DNA of 7,365 nucleotides from M55B127 sp035269185 (GCA_964430875.1 CAYSHP010000098.1:1-7365), one strand, 5' to 3'; positions 1 to 5,683 are shown, counted from the first letter of the stretch. Program-made: numbers and translations. The notes: generated by a model from the letters alone, not told the origin.

Positions 1-482
1 GATACAATTGGTGCAATATATTTTACTAATTCAGGATAATATTTTCTGATATAATTAACTACAACTGGACAGGCACTACTGATTACTGGTTCATTACTCT
101 CTTGTAAATAATATTTATACTCATTGATAATTAATTGAGCACCCCAGGCTACTTCATAAACATCTTTAAAACCAGCTTCTAATAAAATATTTTCCCAGTC
201 TTGGAAAGTTAGATCAGTATTAAAAGCAGGAAAACTAGGAGCAAGACCAATAACTAACTCTTGTTTTTTGTCTTTTAGTAATGAACTGATTTTATCCTTA
301 TAATTTTTTACTTCCTTAGCACCCTGTGAACAGATAGTTACACAATTAGTACAGTTTATACAGCGATCTTCCATAACCTCTGCTTGGCCACTTTTTACTC
401 TCAAGGCCTTAACAGGACAGTTCCTTACACAAGCATAACACTCATGACAGGAATCTTTTATAGTTGTGACTAAGTTATTAAT
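1..482 (-). CDS. Sensory-type [FeFe]-hydrogenase-like protein (HydS-like), 5' part only
   Basis: About 160 codons are open on the minus strand and continue past base 1, so the C-terminus is missing. Two ferredoxin-type 4Fe-4S motifs come first: CHECYACVRNCP (residues ~12-23) and CINCTNCVTIC (~40-50). A linker follows, and then the start of the hydrogenase H-cluster domain, with SSACPVVVNY near residue 140. In catalytic [FeFe] hydrogenases this first H-cluster loop reads TSCCP; the first of the two cysteines relays protons and is alanine here, as described for sensory (HydS) hydrogenases. The family usually ends in a PAS or similar signalling domain, which would lie outside the window. It probably senses H2 or redox state in the cytoplasm rather than turning over H2 quickly. 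No ATG, GTG or TTG fits the start. An ATT at 482-480 lies 8 bases after AGGGG and gives (M)NNLVTTIKDSC, the usual family N-terminus. Family is fairly sure; start and sensory role are inferred. Confidence 0.8.
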   Translation of the reverse strand, partial: MNNLVTTIKDSCHECYACVRNCPVKALRVKSGQAEVMEDRCINCTNCVTICSQGAKEVKNYKDKISSLLKDKKQELVIGLAPSFPAFNTDLTFQDWENILLEAGFKDVYEVAWGAQLIINEYKYYLQESNEPVISSACPVVVNYIRKYYPELVKYIAPIV

Positions 483-490
483 TTTAATCG

Positions 491-495
491 CCCCT
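491..495 (-). promoter_or_regulatory. Ribosome binding site of the hydrogenase-like gene (supports an ATT start)
   Basis: AGGGG, within AAAGGGG on the minus strand, lies 8 bases before the ATT at 482-480. No other ribosome binding site or standard start codon exists in frame upstream of the first cysteine motif, except a TTG at 524 directly after a stop codon. That TTG has no Shine-Dalgarno and would lie upstream of the predicted transcript start. Confidence 0.45.
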
Positions 496-525
496 TTGAC
501 ACTTGAATTTATAGTATGATACAAT
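496..525 (+). promoter_or_regulatory. Sigma-A-type promoter of the AEC transporter gene
   Basis: A perfect TTGACA (496-501), an 18-base spacer, and TACAAT (520-525). The TACAAT is preceded by TG at 517-518 and one base, giving an extended -10 (TGATACAAT). Transcription should start near 532, about 28 bases before the ATG at 560. This is one of the best promoter matches in the window. Confidence 0.7.
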
Positions 526-534
526 TATTTGCAA
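508..534 (-). promoter_or_regulatory. Putative promoter of the hydrogenase-like gene
   Basis: The minus strand has TTGCAA (534-529) and TATAAA (513-508), separated by 15 bases, which is shorter than ideal. The transcript would start near 501 and have a leader of about 20 bases holding the AGGGG site. It overlaps the promoter of the divergent AEC gene. Confidence 0.35.
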
Positions 535-559
535 TCAGTTTAGGAAAGTAGGTAATAGG

Positions 560-1489
560 ATGGCGTATAATGTTGTAATTTCACAAATTTTAAGTCTATT
601 CATTTTAATATTGCTCGGTTATATTTTGAGAAAGATGAATTTTATAAATGAAAAACTTAGTAAAGGATTATCTCGTATATTAGTAGATGTAGCACTTCCT
701 GCTTTAATTATATCTTCGATGATGGTAGAAATCAATAAGGAACTAATAAATTACGTTAAAATTTTCACTATCATTACTGCAGTAATTTATCTCACAATGA
801 TTGTGCTGTCGGAAATCATAAGCAAATTAATTAAAATGCCTTTAGCTAAAAATACTGTCTTTAAATTTATCCTTGTCTTTGGAAATGTTGGTTATATGGG
901 AATTCCCATTATTACAACCTTATTTCCCGAAAACGGAATCATTTTAAATTCCATAAAAATAATCTTTTTTAATGTATTAGTCTGGACCTATGGAGTTTAC
1001 CTTTTTAATAGAAAAGAAGGAGAAGACTATGATTTTGAATATAAAAATCTTTTAAATAATGGAGTTATTGCAATTACCATCGGTTTTATACTTTTATTTA
1101 CAGGTTTGAGGCTTCCATCTTTTATCTCTGGTTCACTTGAAATGTTAGGAAATATTACTTTTCCAATCTCAATGTTAGTTATCGGTAGTTCATTAGTAAA
1201 TGCAAACTTTAAAAAGCTATTTTTAGATAAAAAGTTAATTCTTTTAGCACTATTAAGGTTACTTATATATCCTTTATTAGCTTTATTTATCCTATCATTA
1301 TTTAATATAGAACCAATTATCTATCGAACCAGTGTATTATTAGTTGCAATGCCTTCCGCCGCACAAGTTGTCCTCTTTGCTGAAAAATATGATGGTGATA
1401 ATAGTTATGCTTCAGAAGGAGTATTTATCACAACTTTATTTTCAGTAATAACAATACCGCTTTTTATATATCTACTCACTATCATTTAA
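560..1489 (+). CDS. AEC-family (auxin efflux carrier-like) transporter
   Basis: The product is a 309-residue integral membrane protein, the normal length for bacterial AEC transporters. About ten hydrophobic segments are visible, roughly at 6-25, 37-56, 66-90, 102-122, 130-149, 167-184, 194-213, 226-248, 257-274 and 287-309. Family motifs are LVDVALPALI (41-50), GNVGYMGIP (108-116), NITFPISMLVIGSSL (198-212) and AMPSAAQVVLFAEKY (263-277). Characterised bacterial members export or exchange small organic acids such as malate or malonate, or amino-acid derivatives; the substrate cannot be read here. The ATG at 560 follows AGGAAAGTAGGT. The gene is divergent from the hydrogenase-like gene, and its last 18 bases overlap the 3' end of the convergent amidohydrolase gene. 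No terminator hairpin was seen after the stop. Family is confident, substrate unknown. Confidence 0.9.
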   Translation: MAYNVVISQILSLFILILLGYILRKMNFINEKLSKGLSRILVDVALPALIISSMMVEINKELINYVKIFTIITAVIYLTMIVLSEIISKLIKMPLAKNTVFKFILVFGNVGYMGIPIITTLFPENGIILNSIKIIFFNVLVWTYGVYLFNRKEGEDYDFEYKNLLNNGVIAITIGFILLFTGLRLPSFISGSLEMLGNITFPISMLVIGSSLVNANFKKLFLDKKLILLALLRLLIYPLLALFILSLFNIEPIIYRTSVLLVAMPSAAQVVLFAEKYDGDNSYASEGVFITTLFSVITIPLFIYLLTII

Positions 1490-2662
1490 GATTTTATCAG
1501 CCCCATAAACAAATAATTTAACACCCTGTTTTAAAATATCTTCATCTAAATCAAAGTTTTGCGAATGAAGGGGATTTACAGTCCCTTTCTTTTTATTTTT
1601 AGTTCCCAATCTCAAGTAGGAACCCGGTATTTCTTGGGAAAAGTAAGCAAAATCATCTCCCCCCATAGAAGGTGCCGGTATTTCATATAAGTTTTCTTCT
1701 CCTAAATTATTTATAACTACTTCTTTCATTAAATTAGTTAGATCTGGATCATTATAAGCAGGTGGGTATTCAAAAGAATATTCAAATTCAAAATCTGCTT
1801 TATATGCTTTGGTAATATTTTCAACAATCTCTTTCATTCTATTTTTAACCTTTTTCCTCAGCTCGTTATCAAAAGAACGGACTGTCCCTTCAATTACAGC
1901 TTGTTCAGGAATAGCATTAAATGCTTCCCCAGCATGAAAGGAACCAATACTTATCACTAAAGGCTTTAAAGTATCAGTTTCACGGCTTTTAATCTGCTGG
2001 ATTCCCATTACAATTTGAGAGCCGATTGTTATGGTATCTATGGCTTTTTGAGGTCGAGCTCCATGACCCCCTTTGCCTTTAATTTTGATTTTAAAATAAT
2101 CAGGGGCGGCCTGAATTCTGCCTGACTTAAGTCCAATTTTACCGGATTCAATACTTGGATTAATATGTAGTCCTAAAATATAATCTACCTTTGGATCTTT
2201 TAATACTCCTGCTTTAACCATTGGTTTTGCTCCACCAGGACCCTCTTCAGCCGGCTGGAAAATCAATTTAACATTTCCCTTTATCTGATCCTGCAGTTCA
2301 GAAAGTACTTTTGCTGTACCCAATAAGATAGCTGTATGACCATCATGCCCACATGCATGCATTACTCCCTTGTTTTTTGATTTATAACTTACTTCATTTT
2401 TCTCAGTTAAAGCTAAACCATCTATATCTGCTCTGATAGCCAGAGTCTTGCCCTCTTTTTCCCCATTTATTAATCCAACTATACCAGTTTCACAAACTCT
2501 TTCATATTCAATTTCAAACTTTTTTAATTTTTCTGCGATAAAATCGGAAGTATCATATTCTTGAAAACCAAGTTCAGGTTTTTGATGAATTTTTCTTCGC
2601 CATTTTACTAAATCCTGATGAATATTTTCTGCCTTATCATTTATCTCTTTTTTGTTTAACAA
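1472..2662 (-). CDS. M20-family metallo-amidohydrolase (N-acyl-amino-acid / hippurate / IAA-amino-acid hydrolase type)
   Basis: This cytoplasmic enzyme removes acyl groups from N-acylated amino acids using a two-metal centre. From the TTG start (396 residues) the metal ligands are C104 and H106 in HACGHDGH, E140 (with catalytic base E139) in PAEEGPGG, H166 in GLHINP, and H366 in NPLHSQNF, so all key residues are present. The lid/dimerisation domain covers about 185-297 and contains GKGGHGARP (~196-204). Length is typical of the family. An ATG at 2686 overlaps the csaA stop (ATGA) but has only AGG directly against it. The TTG at 2662 lies 7 bases after a strong GGGAAGGGGAG, and the product then begins like its relatives (MLNKKEINDKAENI), so TTG is preferred. 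It is second in an operon with csaA. The 3' end overlaps the AEC gene by 18 bases. Exact substrate is not determinable. Confidence 0.9.
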   Translation of the reverse strand: MLNKKEINDKAENIHQDLVKWRRKIHQKPELGFQEYDTSDFIAEKLKKFEIEYERVCETGIVGLINGEKEGKTLAIRADIDGLALTEKNEVSYKSKNKGVMHACGHDGHTAILLGTAKVLSELQDQIKGNVKLIFQPAEEGPGGAKPMVKAGVLKDPKVDYILGLHINPSIESGKIGLKSGRIQAAPDYFKIKIKGKGGHGARPQKAIDTITIGSQIVMGIQQIKSRETDTLKPLVISIGSFHAGEAFNAIPEQAVIEGTVRSFDNELRKKVKNRMKEIVENITKAYKADFEFEYSFEYPPAYNDPDLTNLMKEVVINNLGEENLYEIPAPSMGGDDFAYFSQEIPGSYLRLGTKNKKKGTVNPLHSQNFDLDEDILKQGVKLFVYGADKILNDSE

Positions 2663-2669
2663 GTTAAAA

Positions 2670-2680
2670 CTCCCCTTCCC
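2670..2680 (-). promoter_or_regulatory. Ribosome binding site deciding the TTG start of the amidohydrolase
   Basis: GGGAAGGGGAG on the minus strand ends 7 bases before the TTG at 2662-2660. It lies inside the reading frame that would be used by the upstream ATG at 2686, which has no spaced Shine-Dalgarno of its own. Confidence 0.6.
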
Positions 2681-2682
2681 TA

Positions 2683-3021
2683 TCATCCTATTTTAGATCC
2701 TAATTCAACTTCTTTATCTGGACTTAAAAGAACTACTCCATCTTCTCTGTAAATACCTAATACAAGTATTTCTGATATAAAGTCAGCAATTTGCAGAGGT
2801 GGAAAGTTAACAACTGCGATTACCTTTTTGTTTTGTAAATCTTTTTTATTATAAAGATCTGTTATCTGGGCACTAGACTTTTTTATCCCTAGCTCATCTC
2901 CTAAATCTACCCATAACTTATAGGCGGGCTTATTTGCTTTGGGAAAATCTTTCACTTTTTTTACTTTTCCTACTCTAATATCCAGCTGATTAAATGCTGA
3001 AAAACTTGTTTCTTCTTTCAT
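2683..3021 (-). CDS. csaA: CsaA-type chaperone / tRNA-binding (OB-fold) domain protein
   Basis: The product is 112 residues, the usual CsaA size, and a single EMAP/Trbp111-like OB-fold with no other domain. Matches to CsaA proteins include LDIRVGKV (13-20), IKKSSAQIT (46-54), IAVVNFPPLQIADF (68-81), SEILVLG (83-89) and the terminal GSKIG. Bacillus CsaA is a homodimer described as a chaperone linked to protein export, and the fold also binds tRNA in related proteins; its exact job remains unsettled. The ATG at 3021 follows AAGGAGA with a 9-base spacer. The stop TGA (2685-2683) overlaps an ATG of the next frame, and the amidohydrolase begins within about 20 bases, so the two are likely co-transcribed and translationally coupled. 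A TATAAT lies upstream at 3086-3081 on the minus strand, but without a good -35 box. Confidence 0.9.
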   Translation of the reverse strand: MKEETSFSAFNQLDIRVGKVKKVKDFPKANKPAYKLWVDLGDELGIKKSSAQITDLYNKKDLQNKKVIAVVNFPPLQIADFISEILVLGIYREDGVVLLSPDKEVELGSKIG

Positions 3022-3059
3022 AATTTAAACTCTCCTTAATTTTAATAAGTTAATTGAAA

Positions 3060-3074
3060 GTCAATAATATTGAC
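3060..3074. promoter_or_regulatory. Perfect inverted repeat, probable operator in the csaA/MATE intergenic region
   Basis: GTCAATA-A-TATTGAC is a perfect 7-1-7 dyad. Its right arm overlaps five bases of the -35 box (TTGACA, 3070-3075) of the MATE promoter. A bound dimeric regulator would block RNA polymerase. The left arm gives TTGAC on the minus strand, towards csaA, but no good -10 lies 16-18 bases beyond it. The regulator is not in the window. Confidence 0.5.
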
Positions 3075-3098
3075 AATAAAATTATAATCATATATCAT
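3070..3098 (+). promoter_or_regulatory. Sigma-A-type promoter of the MATE transporter gene
   Basis: A perfect TTGACA (3070-3075), a 17-base spacer, and TATCAT (3093-3098). Transcription should begin near 3105, giving a leader of about 28 bases with the GAGGTG site at 3121. A TATAAT at 3083-3088 is badly spaced from any -35 and was not chosen. Confidence 0.65.
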
Positions 3099-3120
3099 TT
3101 ACTCAGATTAAAGTATTTTC

Positions 3121-3126
3121 GAGGTG
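3121..3126 (+). promoter_or_regulatory. Ribosome binding site deciding the GTG 3133 start of the MATE gene
   Basis: GAGGTG is a perfect match to the anti-Shine-Dalgarno complement (AGGAGGTGATC) and lies 6 bases before GTG 3133. The in-frame GTG at 3124 is part of this site and so is unlikely to be the start. Confidence 0.7.
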
Positions 3127-3132
3127 GTTTCT

Positions 3133-4530
3133 GTGCAAAAACGCAGTTCAAAAAGAATGGGAACAGATCCGATTGTTCCCTTATTATTTAGATTATCAAT
3201 TCCCTCAATTATAGCAATGGCGATTCAAGCTTTATACAATGTAGTCGATAGTATATATGTTGGACGCCTAGGAACAGATCCCTTATCTGCCTTATCATTA
3301 AGTTTTCCTCTGCAGATGATCATTATTGCAATTGCAGTAGGGACTGGTGTTGGTACTAGTTCTTTAATATCAAGACTACTTGGGCAGGGCAAAAGAGAGC
3401 AAGCTTCCAATGCAGCTGAACATGTAATATTGATATCATTGTTTTATAGTATTCTAATGGCTTTGGTTGGCTACTTTTTATCTGATAGACTTTTTGTTAT
3501 CTTTACAGAAGATGCCAATCTCATTAGATTAGGTACTGAATATATTTCTATAATTTTGATGGGATCAATCGCATTATTTTTCCCGATGATTTCTAATAAT
3601 ATTTTACGTGGTGAAGGTAATACCTTTATTCCAATGGTAGTTATGGTCATTGGGGCTGTCATAAATATTATTTTAGACCCTTTTTTAATCTATGGTCTCT
3701 GGATCTTTCCACGTCTAGGTATACAAGGAGCAGCCATTGCAACAGTTTCTGCCCGCTTGTTAAGTGGAATATTTTTAGTTTTTATGTTATTTAGCGATAA
3801 AAATGAACTTAAAATGGATTTAAAAACCTTTAAATTTGATTTTAATGTTATCATTGAAATATATAGAGTCGGTTTCCCAGCTATGATAATGCAGTTTTTA
3901 GCTAGCTTTATGTTAGCAGGGATGAATAAAATATTAGGTTCCTTTACTTCTACAGCTATTGCAGCTGCTGGTATCTATTTCAGACTACAATCCTTTGTAT
4001 TTATGCCTGTTTTTGGTTTAAATCAAGGATATATGCCGATTGTTGGTTATAATTTTGGGCATAATAAACCTCAAAGAATGATGAAAACCATTAAATTAGC
4101 AGGTCTAATTGCTTTTGTATTTACCACTAGTGGATTTATTTTGTTCCAAACTATACCTACCCAGCTTATTACTTTATTTAATAAAGATCCAGAGTTAATT
4201 AGAATCGGAACTACTGCCTTAAAAAAAATTAGTATTGCTTTTCCCATTATCGGACCAGCTATAATTATCTCTACAACTTTTCAAGCTATGGGTAAAGGAC
4301 TTCCTAGTTTGCTTTTCTCATTTTTAAGACAGATTGTCGTACTTTTACCTTTAATGTACCTTTTAGGCCAATGGTATGGATTAAATGATCTTTGGTATGC
4401 TTTTCCAATTTCAGAAGTTATCAGTATTATTCCAGCAGCAATCTGGTTAAAAATAACTTTAAATCGCGTTACAACTGAAATGGAAAGAAGAAATCAAATG
4501 CCGGGGCATTCTATAGATACTGGCTCTTAA
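3133..4530 (+). CDS. MATE-family multidrug/metabolite efflux transporter
   Basis: The product is a 465-residue membrane protein with about twelve hydrophobic segments, typical of MATE exporters, which expel cationic drugs, dyes or metabolites in exchange for Na+ or H+. Visible family features, numbered from GTG 3133, are YNVVDSIYVGRLG (35-47), the GVGTSSLISRLLGQGK stretch (~72-87), RGEGNT (159-164), NIILDPFLIYG (178-188), and FGLNQGYMPIVGYNFG (294-309) in the second half. The sequence resembles the DinF/MepA side of the family more than NorM, but this is by eye. An in-frame GTG at 3124 lies inside the Shine-Dalgarno, so GTG 3133 is chosen. The gene is monocistronic: divergent from csaA, with its stop directly touching the stop of the convergent PspC gene. 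Regulation by a repressor at the 3060-3074 dyad is likely. Substrate unknown. Confidence 0.9.
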   Translation: MQKRSSKRMGTDPIVPLLFRLSIPSIIAMAIQALYNVVDSIYVGRLGTDPLSALSLSFPLQMIIIAIAVGTGVGTSSLISRLLGQGKREQASNAAEHVILISLFYSILMALVGYFLSDRLFVIFTEDANLIRLGTEYISIILMGSIALFFPMISNNILRGEGNTFIPMVVMVIGAVINIILDPFLIYGLWIFPRLGIQGAAIATVSARLLSGIFLVFMLFSDKNELKMDLKTFKFDFNVIIEIYRVGFPAMIMQFLASFMLAGMNKILGSFTSTAIAAAGIYFRLQSFVFMPVFGLNQGYMPIVGYNFGHNKPQRMMKTIKLAGLIAFVFTTSGFILFQTIPTQLITLFNKDPELIRIGTTALKKISIAFPIIGPAIIISTTFQAMGKGLPSLLFSFLRQIVVLLPLMYLLGQWYGLNDLWYAFPISEVISIIPAAIWLKITLNRVTTEMERRNQMPGHSIDTGS

Positions 4531-4938
4531 TTATTTCTTGTTAGATTTTTGTTTAAATATTAAAACTAGTCCGATTAAGATAAGTCCGATTGACCAAAAT
4601 TCAGCACCTAATTCAAAATCAATATTAAACCATAACTCCAGGATGAAAAAGACACCTAAGCCAAATAAAATATAGCCAAGGATTTTCATCCTTTTTTCTT
4701 TTTGTTTTTTTATTGCCTCTTCATCAATTTCAAACTCAACCTCTGATTGATCTAACGGTCTTTCCGGAATTATTATCCAAGCAATGATATAAGTTATTAA
4801 ACCTACTCCGAATACAAAAAACAGTATTAAAAATACTAATCTAACAATAACCGGGTCGATTTGAAAATACTTGCCTATACCACCACAAACTCCCCCTATT
4901 ACTTTACTCTCCCTAGAAAGATATAATTTCTTCTCCAT
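4531..4938 (-). CDS. PspC-domain membrane protein
   Basis: The product is 135 residues. Residues 1-60 form a PspC domain: LYLSRESKVIGGVCGGIGKYFQIDP, then a hydrophobic segment (31-57) ending in IIAWIIIPERP. A charged, likely helical linker (62-85, rich in Glu and Lys) leads to two more hydrophobic segments at about 86-104 and 112-128 and a basic tail (KQKSNKK), an arrangement also seen in LiaI/LiaF-like envelope proteins. PspC proteins act in the phage-shock envelope stress response in enterobacteria; in Firmicutes they are often of unknown function. The ATG at 4938 has an excellent AAAGGAGG with a 6-base spacer. It lies 18 bases after the NUDIX gene and is probably co-transcribed with it. 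Its stop directly abuts the MATE stop on the other strand, with no spacer for a terminator. Confidence 0.88.
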   Translation of the reverse strand: MEKKLYLSRESKVIGGVCGGIGKYFQIDPVIVRLVFLILFFVFGVGLITYIIAWIIIPERPLDQSEVEFEIDEEAIKKQKEKRMKILGYILFGLGVFFILELWFNIDFELGAEFWSIGLILIGLVLIFKQKSNKK

Positions 4939-4956
4939 CAGGACCCTCCTTTATTA

Positions 4957-5574
4957 TCAATTATTTTTAATCTTATCAATCAAATTAGTTGTAAATCGAG
5001 CTGTCATACCCCAAATTACAAAATCTTTATATTTATAGAAATTGACAGGATATTCACCATTACGCCAATCATAGTCTTTGCCATTGCGGATTAAATGATA
5101 TGGAAAGTTTTCATTTATTTCGTGTCTACAATTGATTACATGAGTTTCGGGTTCATTTTCTAAAAAGTAGTTAAAAGGAACTATAAAGATTTGCTGTACT
5201 TCTGCTTTATTAATTTCCAACTCCTCGAGACTATCTACTTTTAAAAAACCAGCAAATGGATATAAAGCGATATTAAAAGGTGGAATCAAATAATCTAACT
5301 GACCAAAAACTTCTATCTGGTCGGTATTTAATCCTAGTTCTTCCTCGGTTTCTCTTATTGCCGCATCTCGAGCCGTTTCACCTTCTTCGATTCTACCGCC
5401 TGGGAAAGAAACCTCACCCGGTTGAGTACCTATTTCCTCAGAACGAATTTCATAAATTAAATGCAATTTATCATCTAATTTTATTAGGGGTACTAAAACA
5501 GCATATTTAGCTTTTACACCTAATGGTTTTATCGGGCTGTTTTTAATTCTTTTTTTTATTAAATCGATATACAT
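4957..5574 (-). CDS. NUDIX hydrolase, CoA pyrophosphatase type
   Basis: The product is 205 residues from ATG 5574. The NUDIX box is complete at ~60-82 (GRIEEGETARDAAIRETEEELGL, beginning at G60), matching GX5EX7REUXEEXGU and giving the metal-binding glutamates. Just before it, an arginine-serine pair followed by QPGEVSFPGG resembles the extra motif of the CoA-pyrophosphatase (NUDT7/YeaB-like) branch, which cleaves CoA, acyl-CoA or oxidised CoA to a phosphopantetheine product and 3',5'-ADP. The C-terminal part (~145-205) contains WGMTARFTTNLID, also typical of that branch. An in-frame GTG at 5583 lies within the GAGGTG Shine-Dalgarno, so ATG 5574, 6 bases downstream of that site, is the likely start. 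It is followed after 18 bases by the PspC gene, so the two form a small operon. Substrate is inferred from motifs. Confidence 0.87.
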   Translation of the reverse strand: MYIDLIKKRIKNSPIKPLGVKAKYAVLVPLIKLDDKLHLIYEIRSEEIGTQPGEVSFPGGRIEEGETARDAAIRETEEELGLNTDQIEVFGQLDYLIPPFNIALYPFAGFLKVDSLEELEINKAEVQQIFIVPFNYFLENEPETHVINCRHEINENFPYHLIRNGKDYDWRNGEYPVNFYKYKDFVIWGMTARFTTNLIDKIKNN

Positions 5575-5580
5575 AAATTT

Positions 5581-5586
5581 CACCTC
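5581..5586 (-). promoter_or_regulatory. Ribosome binding site deciding the ATG 5574 start of the NUDIX gene
   Basis: GAGGTG on the minus strand ends 6 bases before ATG 5574-5572. The alternative GTG start at 5583 is part of this site. Confidence 0.7.
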
Positions 5587-5605
5587 AAAATACTACATTT
5601 ATTTT

Positions 5606-5635
5606 ATTATAATATATTTCAAAGCAAAAAGACAA
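5606..5635 (-). promoter_or_regulatory. Promoter of the NUDIX-PspC operon, overlapping the upstream terminator
   Basis: On the minus strand TTGTCT (5635-5630), an 18-base spacer and a perfect TATAAT (5611-5606). Transcription should start near 5599, about 25 bases before ATG 5574. The -35 box falls in the 3' arm and U-tract start of the terminator of the solute-binding-protein gene. Confidence 0.5.
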
Positions 5636-5655
5636 CCCAAATAGGGTTGCCTTTT
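5626..5655 (-). terminator. Intrinsic terminator of the solute-binding-protein gene
   Basis: On the minus strand GGCAACCC and GGGTTGTC pair around a 5-base loop (TATTT), with one G-U wobble. The stem is flanked by AAAA upstream and TTTTT downstream, so up to 12 pairs can form. It lies about 30 bases after the stop at 5684. On the plus strand the wobble becomes an A-C mismatch, so it acts best on minus-strand transcripts. Confidence 0.85.
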
Positions 5656-5683
5656 AATGTATATATTTAATTTTACTTTGTTT

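Noticed and set aside
522..524. TTG as the start of the hydrogenase-like gene
   Set aside because: It follows a stop codon directly, has no Shine-Dalgarno, and lies upstream of the predicted transcript start. It would also add 14 residues that have no place in the family.
3083..3088. TATAAT as the -10 box of the MATE promoter
   Set aside because: It is only 7 bases from TTGACA (3070-3075), and the next candidate -35, TTGAAA at 3054-3059, is 23 bases away. TATCAT at 3093-3098 is spaced correctly.
3225..3662. Two antisense open frames of about 60 codons opposite the MATE gene
   Set aside because: They lie fully inside a confident gene, have no ribosome binding site and show no recognisable motifs, so they are by-products of the coding bias of the real gene.
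4497..4510. Small hairpin AATGC-cggg-GCATT near the end of the MATE gene as a terminator
   Set aside because: The stem has only 5 pairs with a 4-base loop and no run of T follows on either strand; it also lies in coding sequence.
5280..5510. A 76-codon plus-strand open frame opposite the NUDIX gene
   Set aside because: It covers the NUDIX box region in antisense, has no promoter or Shine-Dalgarno and no family resemblance.
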